This document shows positions 62,160 to 64,000 of a stretch of 64,000 nt of DNA, in pieces. The notes beneath the pieces were generated by a model. That model did not search any database. It worked only from the letters and a program-made list of their open reading frames with translations, and was not told the DNA's origin. The stretch's first letter is position 1; every line of letters begins with the position of its first letter. The DNA lies in NCBI GenBank assembly GCA_963664945.1, contig OY761822.1, positions 3,348,001 to 3,412,000 on the forward strand. The letters run 5' to 3'. The DNA comes from UBA6522 sp963664945 (GTDB lineage: Bacteria > Pseudomonadota > Gammaproteobacteria > Steroidobacterales > Rariloculaceae). The translations under genes were made by a program, and so were the position numbers.

Positions 62160-63605
62160 TCAAGGCCTCACGTCCGGCGCGTTCTCATCCGGCAGCCATT
62201 TGCCGAGTTCATTCTTGACCGCCATCATCCCGGGACCGCCCGCGAGATTCACGAACTCGTGCGGGTCGGCAACAAAGTCATAGAGTTCTTCGGACCCGTC
62301 CGACCAGCGAATGTAGTGGTAGCGGTCGCCGGTGATGGAATGGTTCCGATGCCCGTTGGTCGTGACCACTGGCCGGTCCCACTCTACGTCGGGGTTCTTG
62401 AGCAACGGCATCAGGCTTGTGCCCTCGACGTGTGCGGGCATCGGCAGACCCGCGAGCTCCGTCAGTGTGGGGTAGAGATCGAGCAGCGAGACCGGCGCAT
62501 CCGTACTGGTGCCAGGCTGGGTCACGCCCGGCGCCACGATGAACAGCGCCACCCGGGTCGACTCGCGCCATAGCGTCTTCTTCGCGTAGGACGACTTCTC
62601 GCCAACGTGGAACCCGTGATCCCCGAAAACGACGACGATCGTGTTGTCGGCTCGCCCGCTTCGGTCGAGCCCGTCGAGCACCCGGCCCAGCATGGCGTCC
62701 ACAAAGGTAATGCTGGCAAGATTTCCCTGCACGGCTGCGTGCCACTGATCGTTTGCAAGTACCCACTCATGCAGGAACTGGTTGGTTTGGCCATTGACCG
62801 AAGAGCCTTCGATCACGAAGTTTCCCCGCAACGCGGCTTCCGGAACGTCATCGAAGTCGTTTTCCACGATCGGCGGGAGTTTGACGGCATCGATGGGATG
62901 CATGTCGAAATACTTGTACGGCACGAACCAGGGTTGATGCGGGCGGCGAAAACCGACCGCATTGAACTGCGGCCCATTGCTCGCCGAGTTCAGGCGCCTT
63001 GCCATCCAGTCGGCCAGTTGGCCGTCCGCGGTCGCTGAATCTTCGGCCACGATAGGGCCCCAATCGAAGGTTGTGCCGCCGAAGTCGTTGCCGTTGGCCG
63101 GCAAACGTCCCGACGGTGTGGCCTCGTTCGGGCGTTCGTGATCGAAAGACGGATAGTATGAATGCCAGGCTGTCCGGTCGTTGTTGTTGCTGTGGAATAT
63201 CTTGCCGGAGCCGACCGCTTCGTAACCCGAGTCCATGAAATAGCCGGGCAGCGTCCGCACGCTGGTGGCGCGCGCGTTTTCCTGCCAGGTGTTCTGATTG
63301 AAGTACACGCCCGTCGTGGACGGCCGCAAGCCCGTTAGCATGGATGTGCGCGAAGCGTTGCAGACGACCGCGGGCGAGTGTGCGTTGGTGAACAGGAGGC
63401 CGCGTTCGGCGAGCCGTTCCATATTGGGTGTGATGGCCTGGGGGTGCCCGTCCAGCGGACTGATCCAGTCGTTCATGTCGTCGATGGCGATGAAGAGGAT
63501 GTCGGGACGATCCGCGGTCTGAGCAATGAGCAGCCCTGGAAGCGTGCTCAGGACAATTGCAAGAAGCAGCGATGGGAAACTGGTGCCGGCAAATCTCGTC
63601 GCCAT
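62160..63605 (-). CDS. Exported sulfatase (iduronate-2-sulfatase-like)
   Basis: A 481-residue sulfatase with signal peptide (SLLLAIVLSTLPGLLIAQ). Motifs: DILFIAIDDMNDWISPLDGHP with metal aspartates, the formylglycine motif VVCNASRTSMLTG (CxAxR, an accepted variant), KIFHSNN, and late metal site VVFGDHGFHVGEKSSY. It belongs to the iduronate-2-sulfatase/choline-sulfatase branch and probably removes sulfate from glycans. It needs a formylglycine-generating enzyme from elsewhere in the genome. Confidence 0.92.
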   Translation of the reverse strand: MATRFAGTSFPSLLLAIVLSTLPGLLIAQTADRPDILFIAIDDMNDWISPLDGHPQAITPNMERLAERGLLFTNAHSPAVVCNASRTSMLTGLRPSTTGVYFNQNTWQENARATSVRTLPGYFMDSGYEAVGSGKIFHSNNNDRTAWHSYYPSFDHERPNEATPSGRLPANGNDFGGTTFDWGPIVAEDSATADGQLADWMARRLNSASNGPQFNAVGFRRPHQPWFVPYKYFDMHPIDAVKLPPIVENDFDDVPEAALRGNFVIEGSSVNGQTNQFLHEWVLANDQWHAAVQGNLASITFVDAMLGRVLDGLDRSGRADNTIVVVFGDHGFHVGEKSSYAKKTLWRESTRVALFIVAPGVTQPGTSTDAPVSLLDLYPTLTELAGLPMPAHVEGTSLMPLLKNPDVEWDRPVVTTNGHRNHSITGDRYHYIRWSDGSEELYDFVADPHEFVNLAGGPGMMAVKNELGKWLPDENAPDVRP

Positions 63606-63757
63606 TTCCGAAACTCCAGTTGAATGTCCCTGACAGATTCTACATCGACAAGGGCAACCTATAGTTCGCCTGAGTGATTTACTTCATAGTCCCAGGCTAT
63701 GCGGGGCGCAGGAAAATGCATTGCGCCGGCGCTGCGAATCAAGGTCGTCGGACGTCG

Positions 63758-64000
63758 TTATTCGGGTGGCTCGAAGTCGCCGATCGGAAAACCGATGGGA
63801 TAGGCCTCCTGGTAATTTCCAGGGGCATCGTTGTAGTTGGGCTCCCGCCAGCGGTACATGTTGTCCCACATGGAAATGACGTTGGAGTGAAGCCAGGCAT
63901 CGTAGTTTTCGTAGTCGGAGAAATCCTCCATCGTGACTCTCTCGAGAATCTCCTCGATCGTCGCGCCATTTACCAACTCCGCCAGCACCCGTTCCCGGAG
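63758..64000 (-). CDS. 3' end of a gene running off the right edge (partial)
   Basis: The frame is open to the window edge and ends at 63758, giving 80 residues: ILERVTMEDFSDYENYDAWL, then NVISMWDNMYRWREPNYNDA and YPIGFPIGDFEPPE. The VTMEDFSDYENYDAWLxxNV pattern recalls the C-terminus of some metallo-beta-lactamase-fold hydrolases, but this is tentative. Confidence 0.5.
   Translation of the reverse strand, partial: LRERVLAELVNGATIEEILERVTMEDFSDYENYDAWLHSNVISMWDNMYRWREPNYNDAPGNYQEAYPIGFPIGDFEPPE

Noticed and set aside
1..64000. CRISPR arrays, rRNA operons, prophage
   Set aside because: No regularly spaced repeats, no rRNA-like sequence and no phage structural genes were seen.

Overview
The window is GC-rich, gene-dense DNA with Gammaproteobacteria-type core genes: dnaX-ybaB-recR, divergent rsgA/orn, divergent ppsA/ppsR, a DUF1249 (YqiB-like) gene, prc and a tRNA-Ser(GGA). 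The accessory content (TonB receptor, sulfatases, serine hydrolase, periplasmic beta-propellers, many DUF6152-like secreted proteins, Tat-exported Mo hydroxylase) suggests an uncultured, probably marine or host-associated heterotroph; that placement is inference.

Region 1 (1-12.6 kb) looks like an uptake and catabolism locus tied to histidine-type metabolism. It holds hutG, a Rieske oxygenase, a PhnZ-like HD protein, an NhaC-type transporter, an exported amidohydrolase, a TonB receptor, DUF6152-like proteins and a HutC repressor. Palindromic HutC-like sites sit in front of both the TonB receptor and hutC. Region 2 (12.7-22.8 kb) holds a KefB-type antiporter, an exported VOC protein, a secreted nuclease, an esterase, a PepSY protein, a serine-hydrolase/ADP-ribosylglycohydrolase fusion and a divergent lipoprotein sulfatase. 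Two copies of an exactly 132-bp MITE-like element (14-bp inverted ends, 9-bp target duplications) lie at 10.5 and 15.7 kb.

Region 3 (22.8-34.1 kb) is a worn accessory island. It has a hipBA locus with truncated hipA, a gutted Fic gene, an orphan AAA ATPase, IS21/IS110/IS6 fragments, a frameshifted HigBA-like pair, and an intact hipBA with four regularly spaced HipB-type operators. Between these lies a Tat-exported two-subunit molybdenum hydroxylase with a DUF6152-like neighbour. Region 4 (34.6-47.3 kb) is conserved housekeeping sequence, interrupted by one intact IS1202-family insertion sequence with 38-bp or longer inverted ends and a 15-16 bp target duplication.

Region 5 (47.3-64 kb) encodes mostly exported proteins: two lipoproteins, a cytochrome c/beta-propeller fusion, a LysR regulator with a DUF6152-like gene, YceI, two NHL propellers, an arylsulfotransferase-like protein, a tightly coupled run of split DUF6152-type genes, an FG-GAP lipoprotein and a sulfatase. 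The most unusual feature of the window is a family of at least ten exported DUF6152-type genes. They occur as two-domain fusions and as separate N-domain-only or C-domain-only genes, repeatedly beside regulators, oxidoreductases and propellers. Their function is unknown.
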